Positions 61,892-64,000 of a stretch of DNA of 64,000 bases are shown piece after piece; the first letter of the stretch is position 1; each line of letters starts with the position of its first letter. The translations under genes and the position numbers were made by a program. Location of the stretch: the NCBI GenBank assembly GCA_041941745.1, contig CP145885.1, positions 124,001-188,000 on the forward strand. The letters are read 5' to 3'. The stretch comes from Dasytiphilus stammeri_D (GTDB lineage Bacteria > Pseudomonadota > Gammaproteobacteria > Enterobacterales > Enterobacteriaceae). The notes under the pieces are model-generated. The model was not told the DNA's origin. It saw only the letters and a program-made list of their open reading frames with translations, and searched no databases.

Positions 61892-63637
61892 TTAATAAAT
61901 TTTTGCTAAACTTTTGTTTAAAAACCATAATTCATAACGTCCTGCAATACTTAATTTTTTAGAACGTGCTAATGCTATTAAATTTTCTTGACGTTGTTTT
62001 AATGCTAAATCTAATATATTATTTATAATATCTTTAAACATATTTTCTATTTCAGAATAGATAATCATATTATCCCAAATTGCTAACATTTTAAGATATT
62101 TGAATAACTTTTCATTAGTTCTATATAATTCTAATAATTGCCATGTAGTTATTTGAGGATAAGTAATACACTTTTTAACTAATGAAATAAAAATTGGTAA
62201 GCCAGATAATTTTATTTTTGTTAGAACTGCTAATTCTGGAACTATTACTGCAAGATGAGGATTTTGTACTAATAAACTAATAAGTATACGTATTGTTGTT
62301 TGTCTTAAGTTCCCTAATGATTTAGGTTTAATTACTTTCATTGGTAATAATTTTACCATTTTATTTTTATCCCTAATCCTTAATTTTTCTGCTAACATCT
62401 GTCGTAAATAAAATCGTAATATATTACCTGGCACTTTTTTAATAAGTGGTATTATTAAATAACTAAATCGAGCACGTCCATCAGGAGTAGATGTATTTAC
62501 TTGAGATAATAAAATTTCAAACATAAAATAAGTAAATGAAAGTGCTTGTTCTATTTTTTTTTCAAAAAAAATTTTACCTTCTTTGCGAATTAAAGAATCT
62601 GGATCTTCACCATCAGGAAGCAATATAAAACTTAATTGACGTCCATCAAACATATATGATAATGCTATTTTAAGAAATCTCCAAGCACCCTTTCGTCCAG
62701 CTAAATCCCCATCAGCACAATAAATAATATGATTAGTATTACTAAATATAGTTTGAATATGATGAATATTAGGATTAGTACCTAATATGGCAACAGCGTA
62801 ATCAATCCCATATTGTGCTAATGTTATTACATCTATATATCCTTCAACTACTAAAATATACTTAAAAGCTCTCTGTTTAGAACAAATTTCATAGATACCA
62901 TATAGATTTCTTGCTTTATTAAAAATAATTGTTTCTGGAGAATTGATATATTTAGGGATATTATTTTCTATGCCTAGAATACGTCCTCCGAATCCTAGTA
63001 CTCTGCCCAATTTATCTCGAATAGGAAACATAATACGATTTCTAAATCGATCATAAATTTTACCCGTATTGTTAGTAACTACCATACCTGTCGCTACTAA
63101 TAATGCATATTTTTTTGAATATAACCCGAAAAGATTAATTAAGGTATTAAAATTATCTGGCGCAAAACCTATAGCAAAAGATTGCTTTATTGAAGTACTA
63201 ATACCTCGTTGATTAAGATATTCACGAGCCTGTACCGAATTTTTCTGTAATAATGATTGTTGATAAAAATCAGTTATTTCTTCCATAATTTGGTATAAAC
63301 TATAGCGATTATGAAATATAATATTTTTATTATTATCTTCATATTGAATTTTTAATCCATATATCATGGATAATTCTTCAATACTCTCAATAAATCCTAG
63401 ATGATCATAATACATTAAAAAATCAATAATATTTCCATGTTTTCCACATCCAAAACAATAAAAAAATTGTCTTTCTTTATTTACTATGAAAGATGGATTT
63501 TTTTCAAGATGAAAAGGACAATATGCTTTATAATTTTTTCCATATTGTTTTAATTTAATTCTTGCATTAATAATATGTACTATATCTGTGCAGTTTAATA
63601 AATTATTAATAAATGAACGCGTAATTTTTCCAATCAT
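61892..63637 (-). CDS. dnaG: DNA primase
   Basis: DnaG synthesises RNA primers for replication. It has 581 residues from ATG 63637 (E. coli 581); a TTG three codons upstream is also in frame. The zinc-binding domain has CPFH...CFGCG near residues 40-64. The TOPRIM core has VVEGYIDV and the metal site CADGDLAGRKG. The C-terminal DnaB-interaction helices are present to the end. It is the middle gene of rpsU-dnaG-rpoD. Confidence 0.97.
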   Translation of the reverse strand: MIGKITRSFINNLLNCTDIVHIINARIKLKQYGKNYKAYCPFHLEKNPSFIVNKERQFFYCFGCGKHGNIIDFLMYYDHLGFIESIEELSMIYGLKIQYEDNNKNIIFHNRYSLYQIMEEITDFYQQSLLQKNSVQAREYLNQRGISTSIKQSFAIGFAPDNFNTLINLFGLYSKKYALLVATGMVVTNNTGKIYDRFRNRIMFPIRDKLGRVLGFGGRILGIENNIPKYINSPETIIFNKARNLYGIYEICSKQRAFKYILVVEGYIDVITLAQYGIDYAVAILGTNPNIHHIQTIFSNTNHIIYCADGDLAGRKGAWRFLKIALSYMFDGRQLSFILLPDGEDPDSLIRKEGKIFFEKKIEQALSFTYFMFEILLSQVNTSTPDGRARFSYLIIPLIKKVPGNILRFYLRQMLAEKLRIRDKNKMVKLLPMKVIKPKSLGNLRQTTIRILISLLVQNPHLAVIVPELAVLTKIKLSGLPIFISLVKKCITYPQITTWQLLELYRTNEKLFKYLKMLAIWDNMIIYSEIENMFKDIINNILDLALKQRQENLIALARSKKLSIAGRYELWFLNKSLAKIY

Positions 63638-63701
63638 AATAGTCAAATATTGTTTATTGTTATATCTAAGTTATATTTTTTATACATGATTGTAAATTTA
63701 A

Positions 63702-63917
63702 TCAATAAAGACGTATACGACGTGCATTTGCACGTGCTATTTTTTTAGAATGTCGTTTAACAGCAGAAGCTTTTGCTCTTTTACGTTCAGTAGTAGGTTT
63801 TTCATAATACTCACGTCTACGTACTTCTGCTAATATTCCTGCTTTCTCACAAGAACGTTTGAATCTTCTGAGTGCAACATCAAATGGTTCATTTTCACGT
63901 ACTTTAATAAATGGCAT
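63702..63917 (-). CDS. rpsU: 30S ribosomal protein S21
   Basis: S21 is a small basic protein near the mRNA exit site of the 30S subunit. It has 71 residues, the standard length. The N-terminus MPFIKVRENEPFDVALRRFKR and the basic C-terminal tail match the family. It leads the macromolecular-synthesis operon, with GAGG upstream of the ATG. The 83 bases beyond it to the window end contain only its A/T-rich upstream region. Confidence 0.98.
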   Translation of the reverse strand: MPFIKVRENEPFDVALRRFKRSCEKAGILAEVRRREYYEKPTTERKRAKASAVKRHSKKIARANARRIRLY

Positions 63918-64000
63918 TAATTAATAACCTCACTAAGATTAGTCTTTTCCTAAAAAAGGAATATTTATATATATATTACTTTAATATAAACTATATTGTA

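Noticed and set aside
1..64000. CRISPR arrays, insertion sequences, prophage, rRNA genes, known riboswitches
   Set aside because: I looked for regularly spaced direct repeats, transposase or integrase-like proteins and rRNA landmarks and saw none.

Overview
The window looks like part of the reduced, strongly AT-rich chromosome of an obligate insect endosymbiont in the Gammaproteobacteria (Enterobacterales). Nearly every protein aligns end to end, from memory, with its Escherichia coli counterpart. Genes sit in short E. coli-like blocks from which individual members have been cleanly removed. There are no transposases, phage genes, CRISPR arrays or toxin systems, and homopolymeric A/T tracts are common. 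dnaA is missing from its usual place beside dnaN, as reported for Blochmannia and Wigglesworthia, so a symbiont of that kind fits. I cannot name the species from this sequence alone.

Layout. 1-11014: carB (cut by the window edge), carA, ispH, lspA, ileS, rpsT, dnaJ, dnaK, in E. coli order but without dapB, rihC, fkpB, ribF and nhaAR. 11432-30711: metK, rsmE, gshB, ruvX/yqgF, yggT, trmB, tktA, pgk, fbaA, mscS, rpiA, gcvT, gcvH, gcvP, ygfZ, prfB, lysS. 30708-38282: gyrB, dnaN, rpmH, rnpA, yidC, mnmE, with dnaA and recF gone and yidD probably reduced to a remnant. 38324-41336: xseB, ispA, dxs. 41430-51318: epmB, efp, epmA, orn, tRNA-Gly, nnr, mutL, miaA, hflK, hflC, without tsaE, amiB, hfq and hflX. 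51370-56149: ygdQ, mutH, sppA, gapA. 56192-63917: valS, tRNA-Leu(CAA), tRNA-Ile2(CAU), rpoD, dnaG, rpsU. The junctions between these blocks are chromosome rearrangements relative to E. coli.

Function. The genes cover translation (three synthetases, RF2, S20, S21, L34, EF-P with its lysylation enzymes, tRNA modification by TrmB, MnmE and MiaA). They also cover replication and transcription (GyrB, DnaN, DnaG, RpoD) and protein folding and membrane biogenesis (DnaKJ, YidC, LspA, SppA, HflKC). The metabolic genes serve lower glycolysis and the pentose phosphate pathway (FbaA, GapA, Pgk, TktA, RpiA), one-carbon metabolism (glycine cleavage, YgfZ, MetK), carbamoyl phosphate supply, isoprenoids (Dxs, IspH, IspA) and glutathione (GshB). 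MutL and MutH of methyl-directed mismatch repair are both intact.

I found no clearly undescribed system. The most informative signals are small. A nine-A tract separates the ancestral-looking lspA start from its reading frame. The prfB programmed frameshift has been lost. dnaA and recF were precisely excised. MscS lacks its C-terminal barrel. yidD is probably eroded. A recognisable heat-shock promoter survives before dnaK. Several perfect palindromes lie in intergenic DNA, including a 38-bp all-A/T one upstream of carA. E. coli comparisons here are from memory and were not computed.
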